Notes: a model not told the origin generated them from the sequence alone. A stretch of DNA of 6,572 nucleotides from Oscillospiraceae bacterium (GCA_014858325.1 RKCM01000163.1:1-6572), one strand, 5' to 3'; shown: positions 1 through 5,570, counted from the stretch's first letter. A program made the numbers and translations.

Positions 1-102
1 GCCTGCGGCAGCAGGGTCCCACCCCAGCGGACGGTCCTCGGAGAAACTCCCCGCCGTTCTACAGTGCAACAGTGAAGTGAACCATAGAGGGAAGTATAGT
101 AC
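1..102. other. Unassigned region upstream of mnmG
   Basis: No gene can be assigned here. All three forward frames are open from the left edge and close at 73-75, within 75-80, or just past the mnmG start (104-106). None of the short translations ends in the C-terminal GK motif (cysteine, then GK) of MnmE, the usual upstream neighbour of mnmG. The stretch is therefore either intergenic or the extreme tail of an unrecognised gene. A TATAGT at 95-100 lies too close to the mnmG start to be its -10 element. The only likely signal is a weak Shine-Dalgarno sequence (GAGGGA, 87-92). Confidence 0.5.
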
Positions 103-1974
103 ATGAATCATTTGGGAGATTACGACGTCATCGTCATCGGTGCAGGCCATGCGGGCATTGAAGCCGCCCACGCCGCCGCCACGCTGGGGGCCAAAACGGC
201 GGTGTTTACCATGAGCCTGGATGCCATTGGCAATATGCCCTGCAATCCCAGCATCGGCGGAACGGCAAAAGGCACGCTGGTGCGTGAATTGGATGCACTG
301 GGCGGCGTGATGGGCCTGGCCGCGGACGCAACGTATCTGCAGAGCCGGATGCTGAACAAGGGCAAAGGCCCCGCCGTCCACGCCCTGCGCGTCCAGACCG
401 ACCGCAAGCGCTACCACGAATACATGAAGCACGCGCTGGAGCTGACCCCCGGCCTTGCCATCCATCAGGCGGAGGTGGTCTCCATTGAGGTGGAGCAGGG
501 GAGAGTGAAGGGGGTGGTCACCCAGCTCAACGGCGAGTATGGGGCCAAGTGCGTCGTCATCGCCACGGGCACCAACCTCGGCGGCAAAATTTTTGTCGGT
601 GATGCGTGGTACGCCTCGGGCCCCGACGGGATGCACGCTGCCAATGCCCTCACCGAGAGCCTCAAGGCGGCGGGGCTGCCCCTGCGGCGGTTCAAGACCG
701 GCACCCCGGCCCGGGTGCACCGGCGCAGCATCGATTTTTCGCAGCTGGAGTGCCAGCCTGGCGACCCGGACAACGAGCTGCAGCCCTTCAGCTTTATGAC
801 CGACGCCCCCATGCACAACAAGATGGAATGCTGGATCGCCTACACCAACCCCACCACCCACCAGATCATTCTGGACAACATCCACCGCAGCCCGCTCTAC
901 GGCGGCATGATCGAGGGGGTGGGGCCCCGCTACTGCCCCTCCATCGAGGATAAGATCGTCCGCTTTGCGGGCAAGGAGCGCCACCCCATCTTTGTGGAGC
1001 CCTGCGGCGAAAACACGGAGGAAATGTATCTGCAGGGGGCATCCAGCAGTCTGCCGGAGGATGTGCAGAACGCTTTCTATCGCAGCATCAAAGGATTTGA
1101 GCATCTGGAAATCCTGCGCCCGGCCTATGCCATCGAGTACGACTGCGTGGACCCGACGAGCCTGGAAGCCACGCTGGAAAGCAAGCAGGTCCGGGGTCTG
1201 TACGGAGCCGGGCAGTTCAACGGTACCTCCGGCTACGAGGAAGCCGCTGCGCAGGGCCTGCTGGCGGGCCTGAATGCCGCCCGCCATGCGCTGGGCAAAC
1301 CGCAGCTCATCCTGCCCCGGCACACCAGCTACCTGGGCACGCTGGTGGACGACCTTGTCACCAAGGGCGTCATGGATCCCTACCGCATGATGACCAGCCG
1401 AAGCGAATACCGCCTGACCCTGCGGCAGGACAACGCCGACCAGCGCCTGACCCCCATCGGCCGGGAATACGGCCTGGTGCAGGACGACCGCTGGACCAAA
1501 TACCAGTGCACCCAGGCCATTTTGGATGCGGAGCGCCGCCGCCTCCACGATGCCCACCTCCGCACGGCTGACCTGCGGGCCGCCATGGAAGCGGCCGGAC
1601 TGGCACCCGCTGCCGAAGGCGGCATTGCCGAGGAGCTGCTGCGCCGCCCGGAGATCAGCTACCCGCTGCTGGCGGGCGTCATCGGCTGGGGAGAGGGCAT
1701 CACCCCCATGCTGGCCGAGCGGCTGGAGACGGAGATCAAGTACGCGGGCTACATTGCCCGGCAGGACCGCATGATCCGCGACGTGGCCCGGCACGAAAAA
1801 ACGCTCATCCCGGAGGATTTCGTCTACGACGACCTGACGGGCCTCACGCTGGAAGCCCGCGAAAAGCTGGCCCGCATCCGCCCCAAAAATCTGGGGCAGG
1901 CCGGGCGTATCCCCGGCGTTTCACCGTCGGACGTGGCCCAGCTGAGCATTGCGCTGGCGGCAGCACAACGATAA
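103..1974 (+). CDS. mnmG: tRNA uridine-5-carboxymethylaminomethyl modification enzyme MnmG (GidA)
   Basis: FAD-dependent cytosolic enzyme that, with the GTPase MnmE, builds the cmnm5 group on the wobble uridine (U34) of certain tRNAs. The product is 623 residues, close to the 628-629 of the B. subtilis and E. coli proteins. Visible hallmarks: the N-terminal Rossmann motif GAGHAG at residues 13-18; the MnmG signature PCNPSIGGTAKG around 46-57 with the conserved Cys47; the second family cysteine in GPRYCPSIEDK (Cys278); the GTSGYEEAAAQG FAD-contact block in the middle; the SRSEYRLTLRQDNADQRL block; and the C-terminal MnmE/tRNA-binding helical region ending with YDDLTGLTLEAREKLARIRP. The ATG at 103 is supported by a weak SD (GAGGGA, 87-92) and by the correct distance to the FAD motif. 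rsmG follows after 33 nt, presumably on the same transcript. mnmE is not visible upstream. Nothing is truncated or odd. Confidence 0.97.
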   Translation: MNHLGDYDVIVIGAGHAGIEAAHAAATLGAKTAVFTMSLDAIGNMPCNPSIGGTAKGTLVRELDALGGVMGLAADATYLQSRMLNKGKGPAVHALRVQTDRKRYHEYMKHALELTPGLAIHQAEVVSIEVEQGRVKGVVTQLNGEYGAKCVVIATGTNLGGKIFVGDAWYASGPDGMHAANALTESLKAAGLPLRRFKTGTPARVHRRSIDFSQLECQPGDPDNELQPFSFMTDAPMHNKMECWIAYTNPTTHQIILDNIHRSPLYGGMIEGVGPRYCPSIEDKIVRFAGKERHPIFVEPCGENTEEMYLQGASSSLPEDVQNAFYRSIKGFEHLEILRPAYAIEYDCVDPTSLEATLESKQVRGLYGAGQFNGTSGYEEAAAQGLLAGLNAARHALGKPQLILPRHTSYLGTLVDDLVTKGVMDPYRMMTSRSEYRLTLRQDNADQRLTPIGREYGLVQDDRWTKYQCTQAILDAERRRLHDAHLRTADLRAAMEAAGLAPAAEGGIAEELLRRPEISYPLLAGVIGWGEGITPMLAERLETEIKYAGYIARQDRMIRDVARHEKTLIPEDFVYDDLTGLTLEAREKLARIRPKNLGQAGRIPGVSPSDVAQLSIALAAAQR

Positions 1975-2007
1975 AAACAGCCTCCCTACAACAGAAAGAG
2001 AGTTATT

Positions 2008-2715
2008 ATGATCAACAAAGAGCGTCTCGAACAAAAGTGTTCCACATGGAACATCGCCCTCACCGGCACCCAGCTGGACCAGCTGGACGCCTTTGCGCAG
2101 ATCCTTGTGGATTACAACCAGAAGGTCAACCTCACCGCCATCACCGACCCGGAGGGCATTGAGGATAAGCACTTTCTCGATAGCCTGCTGTTCGCCTCCC
2201 AGCCCGAGGTGGCAGGGAAGATGGTGGACGTGGGAGCAGGCGCAGGTTTCCCGGGCATCGTGACCAAGATCTACAAACCCGAGCTGGAGCTGACGCTGAT
2301 GGAGCCCACGGGCAAGCGGGTGGAGTTTTTGAAGTACGCCTGTGCCCAGCTGGGCCTTACCGGGGTGGAGTTTGCCAAGGAGCGCGCCGAGGAAGCCGCC
2401 CGCAAAGTGTGGCGGGAGCAGTTTGATCTGGCCTCCGCCCGCGCCGTGGCGGCCCTGCCCATGCTGGCCGAGTACTGTCTGCCCCTTGTCCGGGTGGGCG
2501 GCAGCTTTCTGGCCATGAAGGGCGCTTCCGGCGAGGAAGAGCTGGCGGCAGCCCGGGGGGCCATCAAAAAGCTGGGCGGCGAGTATCGGGAGACCCGAAC
2601 CCTGCACCTGCCGGGCGGCGATACCCGCACCCTCATCCTCTGCAAAAAGATTTCGCAAACTCCGACCGCTTACCCCAGAAACGGCGGAAAGATCGCAAAA
2701 AGCCCGCTGAAATAA
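2008..2715 (+). CDS. rsmG: 16S rRNA (guanine527-N7)-methyltransferase RsmG (GidB)
   Basis: S-adenosylmethionine-dependent methyltransferase that makes m7G527 in 16S rRNA; its loss typically gives low-level streptomycin resistance. The product is 235 residues, against about 207 in E. coli and 239 in B. subtilis. Visible motifs: YNQKVNLTAI at 36-45 and HFLDSL at 55-60 (typical N-terminal region), SAM motif I VDVGAGAGFPGI at 73-84, an acidic motif II near ELTLMEP (94-100), the SARAVAALPMLAEY block near 143-156, and the C-terminal KISQTPTAYPRNGGKI segment typical of the family. An AG-rich SD (AAAGAGAG, about 1995-2002) precedes the ATG. The gene lies 33 nt after mnmG and is followed by a strong terminator, so the pair looks like one transcription unit. 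Codons 11-15 (CSTWN) coincide with a parS site, so the N-terminal sequence is partly dictated by a segregation element. Confidence 0.96.
   Translation: MINKERLEQKCSTWNIALTGTQLDQLDAFAQILVDYNQKVNLTAITDPEGIEDKHFLDSLLFASQPEVAGKMVDVGAGAGFPGIVTKIYKPELELTLMEPTGKRVEFLKYACAQLGLTGVEFAKERAEEAARKVWREQFDLASARAVAALPMLAEYCLPLVRVGGSFLAMKGASGEEELAAARGAIKKLGGEYRETRTLHLPGGDTRTLILCKKISQTPTAYPRNGGKIAKSPLK
2038..2053. promoter_or_regulatory. parS site 1, inside the 5' end of rsmG
   Basis: TGTTCCACATGGAACA matches the Firmicutes parS consensus TGTTNCACGTGAAACA except at one central base and one outer base. It is an inverted repeat broken only at the central dinucleotide (CA where a perfect palindrome has CG). It falls on codons 11-15 of rsmG plus one base. 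ParB nucleates here and, by analogy with B. subtilis Spo0J, then spreads as a CTP-bound clamp. It is the exact reverse complement of the second site at 3787-3802. Confidence 0.92.
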
Positions 2716-2727
2716 CGCAGAAACAAT

Positions 2728-2779
2728 AAAAAAATGCAGCATCCTGCCGAGCGAAAGTTCTGGCGGGGTGCTGCTTTTT
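2728..2779 (+). terminator. Rho-independent terminator after rsmG
   Basis: An A-tract (2728-2734) is followed by a 13-bp stem: 2736-2748 pairs with 2762-2774 (GCAGCATCCTGCC with GGCGGGGTGCTGC, including two G·U pairs). The loop is 13 nt, and a run of five T follows at 2775-2779. The site lies 12 nt beyond the rsmG stop, closing the mnmG-rsmG unit and separating it from noc. The A-tract and T-tract also make it partly bidirectional. Confidence 0.9.
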
Positions 2780-2804
2780 CTGTTACACTGGGCGTGAGAT
2801 CAAA

Positions 2805-2840
2805 GGTTTTCCACGTTTTCCCGGGAAAGCGTGGAAAACC
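2805..2840. repeat. 36-bp near-perfect palindrome in the noc leader
   Basis: Left half 2805-2822 and right half 2823-2840 are reverse complements at 17 of 18 positions. The only exception is T2816 opposite G2829, which would still pair as U·G in RNA. Outer arms read GGTTTTCCACG and CGTGGAAAACC; the centre is TTTCCCGGGAAA. It begins 25 nt after the rsmG terminator and ends 16 nt before the noc SD. No T-run follows on either strand, so it does not look like a terminator. It is best read as an operator or nucleation site for a dimeric DNA-binding protein, most likely Noc. Confidence 0.9.
2816..2829. promoter_or_regulatory. Predicted Noc-binding site (NBS)
   Basis: TTTTCCCGGGAAAG matches the B. 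subtilis Noc-binding consensus ATTTCCCGGGAAAT at 12 of 14 positions, with a perfect TTTCCCGGGAAA core at 2817-2828. It sits at the exact centre of the 36-bp palindrome, directly upstream of noc. The adjacent Noc carries the Noc-type specificity residues. Binding is inferred, as is any autoregulation of noc. Confidence 0.8.
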
Positions 2841-2871
2841 GGGGCGCTTTTGCACGAAAGGAGCGGAAAAT

Positions 2872-3663
2872 ATGTTTGAACGCAGGAAATCGGCCGGAAA
2901 AATTTATCAGCTGCCGGTGGAGGCCATCCGGCCTTCGCCGTTTCAGGCCCGCACCAGCTTCAATGAGCAGGAGCTGGCAGGGCTGGCTCAGAGCATCCGG
3001 GAAAACGGCCTTTTGCAGCCCATCTCGGTGCGCAGGGTGGAGGGCGGCTACGAGCTGGTGGCAGGGGAGCGGCGGCTGCGGGCCTGCAAACTGGCCAAGA
3101 TGCACACCATCCCGGCCATTTTGTGTGATTACCCGGACGAGCGGACTGCGGCGCTGGGCCTTTTGGAAAACCTGCAGCGGGAGGACCTGAACCCCTTTGA
3201 GCAGGCACAGGGCCTGCGGGATGTCATCGTGCTGTGGGACTGCACCCAGGCGGAAGCGGCAAAACGTTTGGGCATGGCCCAGCCCACCCTGGCCAACAAG
3301 CTGCGTCTGCTGCAATTGACGGCCGACCAGCGGCAGTTCGTGCTGGACAACGGCCTGACGGAGCGGCACGCGCGGGCCGTACTGCGCCTGCCCGAGAACC
3401 GCCGCAGCGAAGCCCTCATCACCATTGCCAAGCGCAAAATGAACGCCCGGGCAACGGATCTTTACATTGAGCAGCTGCTGAACGAGACGCCCGGCCGCCA
3501 CCGCATCTCCATGGTGAAGGATGTGCGCATCTTCGTCAACACCATCGACCATGCCATCCGCCTTATGACGGATAACGGCGTGCCCGCCACCGCCCACCGG
3601 GAGGAGCGGGACGGCTATATTGAGTATACGGTGCGCATCCCGACGGCCGCAGCGCAAAAATAA
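2872..3663 (+). CDS. noc: Nucleoid occlusion protein Noc (ParB family)
   Basis: ParB-family CTP-dependent DNA clamp. In B. subtilis Noc binds sites away from the terminus and blocks FtsZ division over the nucleoid. Product 263 residues (B. subtilis Noc is about 283). Visible: N-terminal CTPase domain with GERRLRA (65-71) and ENLQRED (99-105); HTH region about 124-148; a C-terminal segment with DVRIFVNTIDHAIRL (217-231) like the Noc C-terminus. The four known specificity positions are Q137, K143, Q148 and R165; three are Noc-type (Q, K, R) and the fourth is Q instead of K. It lacks the ParB N-terminal KGLGKGL-type ParA-activating motif. I chose ATG 2872 because AAAGGAG (2857-2863) lies 8 nt upstream; the frame is open back to 2734, but that would run through the palindrome. 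Transcription probably starts after the terminator; a poor extended -10 (TGTTACACT, 2781-2789) is the only candidate promoter seen. Confidence 0.9.
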   Translation: MFERRKSAGKIYQLPVEAIRPSPFQARTSFNEQELAGLAQSIRENGLLQPISVRRVEGGYELVAGERRLRACKLAKMHTIPAILCDYPDERTAALGLLENLQREDLNPFEQAQGLRDVIVLWDCTQAEAAKRLGMAQPTLANKLRLLQLTADQRQFVLDNGLTERHARAVLRLPENRRSEALITIAKRKMNARATDLYIEQLLNETPGRHRISMVKDVRIFVNTIDHAIRLMTDNGVPATAHREERDGYIEYTVRIPTAAAQK

Positions 3664-3706
3664 AGGGGATTTTGGAGCTTCGTGCGTAAAATTATTGCGA
3701 AAGCGG

Positions 3707-3735
3707 TTCAAAAAGGGGCGCTGATGTGCTATACT
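3707..3735 (+). promoter_or_regulatory. Predicted sigma-A promoter for parAB
   Basis: -35 TTCAAA (3707-3712, 4 of 6 to TTGACA), a 17-nt spacer, then -10 TATACT (3730-3735, 5 of 6 to TATAAT). Transcription would begin near 3742, giving a leader of about 90 nt that contains parS site 2 and the parA ribosome binding site. No clear terminator separates noc from it, so noc transcripts may also read into parA. Confidence 0.65.
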
Positions 3736-3786
3736 AGGGGCTATAGGAGGACTGCTGAGGGGAAAACGGCGGTTCTCGGCCTCGAA

Positions 3787-3802
3787 TGTTCCATGTGGAA
3801 CA
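3787..3802. promoter_or_regulatory. parS site 2, in the parA leader
   Basis: TGTTCCATGTGGAACA is an inverted repeat broken only at the central TG and is the exact reverse complement of the site at 2038-2053. It lies about 45 bp downstream of the predicted parA transcription start and 30 bp before the parA start codon. ParB bound here could reduce parAB transcription as well as serve segregation. Confidence 0.92.
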
Positions 3803-3807
3803 AATCT

Positions 3808-3821
3808 TTTTCCCGGGAGGA
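3808..3821 (+). promoter_or_regulatory. parA ribosome binding site overlapping a Noc-like core
   Basis: GGGAGG at 3815-3820 is the SD for the parA GTG at 3833; the 12-nt spacing is longer than usual. The same bases form TTTTCCCGGGAGGA, whose TTTCCCGGGA (3809-3818) matches 10 of the 12 bases of the Noc core. It lies 5 bp beyond parS site 2. The SD role is well supported; Noc binding here is speculative because the right arm is degenerate. Confidence 0.55.
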
Positions 3822-3832
3822 ATCAAACGCGC

Positions 3833-4681
3833 GTGGCAAAAATCGTTGCAATCGCAAACCAAAAAGGCGGTGTCGGCAAAACGACCACCGCTGTCAACCT
3901 TTCGTCCTGTGTGGCGGCTCTGGGCAAAAAAGTGCTCATCGTCGATCTGGACCCGCAGGGCAACACCACCACCGGCTATGGCATCCCCAAGCGGAGCGTG
4001 GAATTGGGCACCTATGAGCTGCTCATCGGCGAGGCGGAGACGAAGGACGTCATCCGCAAGACGGAGTTCCGCACCGACGTCATCGGTGCCAACACCCGGC
4101 TGGCGGGCGCAGGCCTGGAGATGATCGATCTGCCGGGCCGTGAGAGCCGCCTGCGCAAGGCACTGGCCGCGGTGCAGAAGGACTACGACTTTATCTTCGT
4201 GGATTGCCCGCCCAGCCTGGACCTGCTGACGCTGAACGGCCTGTGCGCCTGCGACAGCGTGCTCATCCCCATCCAGTGCGAATATTACGCGCTGGAAGGT
4301 CTTTCGGAGCTGATCAGCACCCTGAAGACCATCCGCAAAAAGTACAATCCGTATCTGGATATCGAGGGCGTGGTCTTCACCATGTTCTCGGCGCGGTACA
4401 ATCTGACGCTGCAGGTCGTGGATCAGGTCAAAAAATACTTTGGGCACAAGGTGTATAATACCACGATCCCACGTTCCATTCGCATTTCGGAAGCGCCCAG
4501 CTACGGTCAGCCCATCAATTTTTATGAGCCCAAGGGCAAGGGCAGCGAGGCCTATATGGACCTCGCCATTGAGTTTGTGAAAAACAACCGGCCCCACGAC
4601 GCCGCGCCCAAGCGCCGCCGCAAGGCCGAGCCCGAAGCGCCGAAAAATGCGCTGGAAGAAGAAACACAGGGGGAGAACTGA
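3833..4681 (+). CDS. parA: Chromosome partitioning ATPase ParA (Soj)
   Basis: Deviant Walker-type ATPase that dimerises on ATP, binds nucleoid DNA non-specifically and is stimulated by ParB; in B. subtilis Soj also controls DnaA activity. Product 282 residues. Visible: Walker A KGGVGKTT at 11-18 (signature Lys11, catalytic Lys16); VDLDPQGN at 37-44 with Asp40 (Walker A'); FIFVDCPPSL at 120-129 (Walker B); FSARYN with Arg188 and PRSIRISEAPSYG with Arg217, matching by remembered alignment the Soj DNA-binding arginines 189 and 218. The start is GTG at 3833, because the ATPase fold begins immediately after it (VAKIVAIANQKGG) and no nearer ATG exists. The C-terminus is longer than B. subtilis Soj (about 253 residues): residues 253-282 form a charged Pro/Ala/Lys/Arg then Glu-rich tail with PKRRRK at 259-264. 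It is nearly fused to parB (3-nt gap), so translation is probably coupled. Confidence 0.96.
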   Translation: MAKIVAIANQKGGVGKTTTAVNLSSCVAALGKKVLIVDLDPQGNTTTGYGIPKRSVELGTYELLIGEAETKDVIRKTEFRTDVIGANTRLAGAGLEMIDLPGRESRLRKALAAVQKDYDFIFVDCPPSLDLLTLNGLCACDSVLIPIQCEYYALEGLSELISTLKTIRKKYNPYLDIEGVVFTMFSARYNLTLQVVDQVKKYFGHKVYNTTIPRSIRISEAPSYGQPINFYEPKGKGSEAYMDLAIEFVKNNRPHDAAPKRRRKAEPEAPKNALEEETQGEN

Positions 4682-4684
4682 TTC

Positions 4685-5551
4685 ATGGCAAAAGGAAAAG
4701 GAGGCTTGGGCCGGGGGCTGGAAAGTCTGTTTGAGGACGCCGCGCCCAGTTTCGAGTCCGACGCCCGGATCGAGACGCTGCCCCTGCGGGAGATCGAGCC
4801 GGACCCCGACCAGCCCCGCAAGACCTTTGACGATGAGACACTGGGAGAGCTGGCCGCCAGCATCGCCGAGCACGGGCTGCTGCAGCCCATCGCGGTGCGG
4901 CCCCACGGGCTGGATACCTACCTCATCGTGGCGGGCGAGCGCCGCTGGCGGGCCTGCCGGATGGCGGGCCTCAACGAGGTGCCCGTCATCATCAAGGATG
5001 TAACGGACGAGCAGGCCATGGAGCTGGCGCTGGTGGAAAACCTCCAGCGCGAGGACCTGGACCCGGTGGAAGAGGCGGCGGGCATCCGCGAGCTGATGAC
5101 CCGCTGCGGCCTGACGCAGGAGCAGGCGGCCCAAAAGCTGGGCAAGAGCCGCAGCGCGCTGGCCAACAGCCTGCGGCTGCTCAACCTGCCGGACAGCGTG
5201 CTGGAGCTGCTCAAGGGCGGCTTTCTCAACATCGGCCACGCAAAGGTGATCTTAAGCCTGCCCACCGCAGAATTGCAGGAGCAGGCGGCTCAGATCGTGG
5301 CGGACCACCAGCTGAACGTCCGCCAGACCGAGGCGCTGTGCAAAAAGCTGGCAAAGCCCGCCCGAGAGCCTGCTGCGCCGGTGCTGCCCGCCGCGCTGCC
5401 CGTGGAAGTGGAGGAGAGCCTCAAACAGGCCCTCGGCAGCGAAGTCCGCGTGGCCTACAAAGACGGCAAGGGCAAGCTCACCGTCCATTTTTACTCGGAC
5501 GAGCAGCTCAAAGCCTTTGCAAACCTGCTGGGCCAGTATAACCAAGCGTAA
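4685..5551 (+). CDS. parB: Chromosome partitioning protein ParB (Spo0J)
   Basis: CTP-dependent clamp that loads at parS, spreads along DNA, stimulates the ATPase ParA and recruits SMC. Product 288 residues, typical length. Visible: N-terminal ParA-activating motif KGKGGLGRGLESLF at 3-16; CTP-binding motifs GERRWRA (84-90) and ENLQRED (118-124); HTH around 142-167 (LTQEQAAQKLGKSRSALANSL); specificity positions R156, S162, N167 and G184, with the arginine and glycine of parS-binding ParBs; an Ala/Pro-rich linker about 222-240; and a C-terminal dimerisation domain about 240-288. The ATG at 4685 has AGGGGGAG (4668-4675) 9 nt upstream, inside the end of parA. Its target sites are presumably the two parS copies at 2038-2053 and 3787-3802. 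It shares the N-terminal domain and HTH layout with the noc product, consistent with a duplication. Confidence 0.97.
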   Translation: MAKGKGGLGRGLESLFEDAAPSFESDARIETLPLREIEPDPDQPRKTFDDETLGELAASIAEHGLLQPIAVRPHGLDTYLIVAGERRWRACRMAGLNEVPVIIKDVTDEQAMELALVENLQREDLDPVEEAAGIRELMTRCGLTQEQAAQKLGKSRSALANSLRLLNLPDSVLELLKGGFLNIGHAKVILSLPTAELQEQAAQIVADHQLNVRQTEALCKKLAKPAREPAAPVLPAALPVEVEESLKQALGSEVRVAYKDGKGKLTVHFYSDEQLKAFANLLGQYNQA

Positions 5552-5552
5552 C

Positions 5553-5570
5553 AAGGCGGAAACCGCCTTT
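5553..5570 (+). terminator. Weak hairpin/terminator after parB
   Basis: AAGGCGG (5553-5559), an AAA loop, then CCGCCTT (5563-5569): a perfect 7-bp stem starting 2 nt after the parB stop. Only three T follow (5568-5570) before GAAC, so termination would be partial at best. It may mainly protect the 3' end of the parAB message. Confidence 0.5.

Noticed and set aside
95..100. TATAGT as a -10 element for mnmG
   Set aside because: It ends 2 nt before the ATG, which would place the transcription start inside the coding sequence, and no matching -35 is present.
2247..2258. Noc-binding site inside rsmG
   Set aside because: TTTCCCGGG is followed by CAT rather than AAA, and the bases encode the conserved GFPG of SAM motif I, so coding constraint explains it well enough.
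2807..2838. oriC or a DnaA-box cluster
   Set aside because: Only two imperfect 7-of-9 matches exist, both belonging to the palindrome arms. No TTATCCACA-like cluster or AT-rich unwinding region is present.
2734..2871. N-terminal extension of Noc to the ATG at 2734
   Set aside because: It would translate the terminator stem and the 36-bp palindrome and has no SD. ATG 2872 has a good SD and starts just before the conserved domain.
1921..3711. Long - strand frames opposite rsmG (1921-2742) and noc (2800-3711)
   Set aside because: They are antisense to well-supported genes, cross intergenic signals, and show no family resemblance.
3786..4124. Small + frame starting MFHVEQ
   Set aside because: The first residues are simply parS read as codons, and the rest overlaps parA out of frame with no recognisable fold.
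3734..5239. 501-codon open frame on the - strand across parA and parB
   Set aside because: It lies opposite two certain genes and is a GC-rich third-position shadow. Its translation is low-complexity and shows no recognisable domain.
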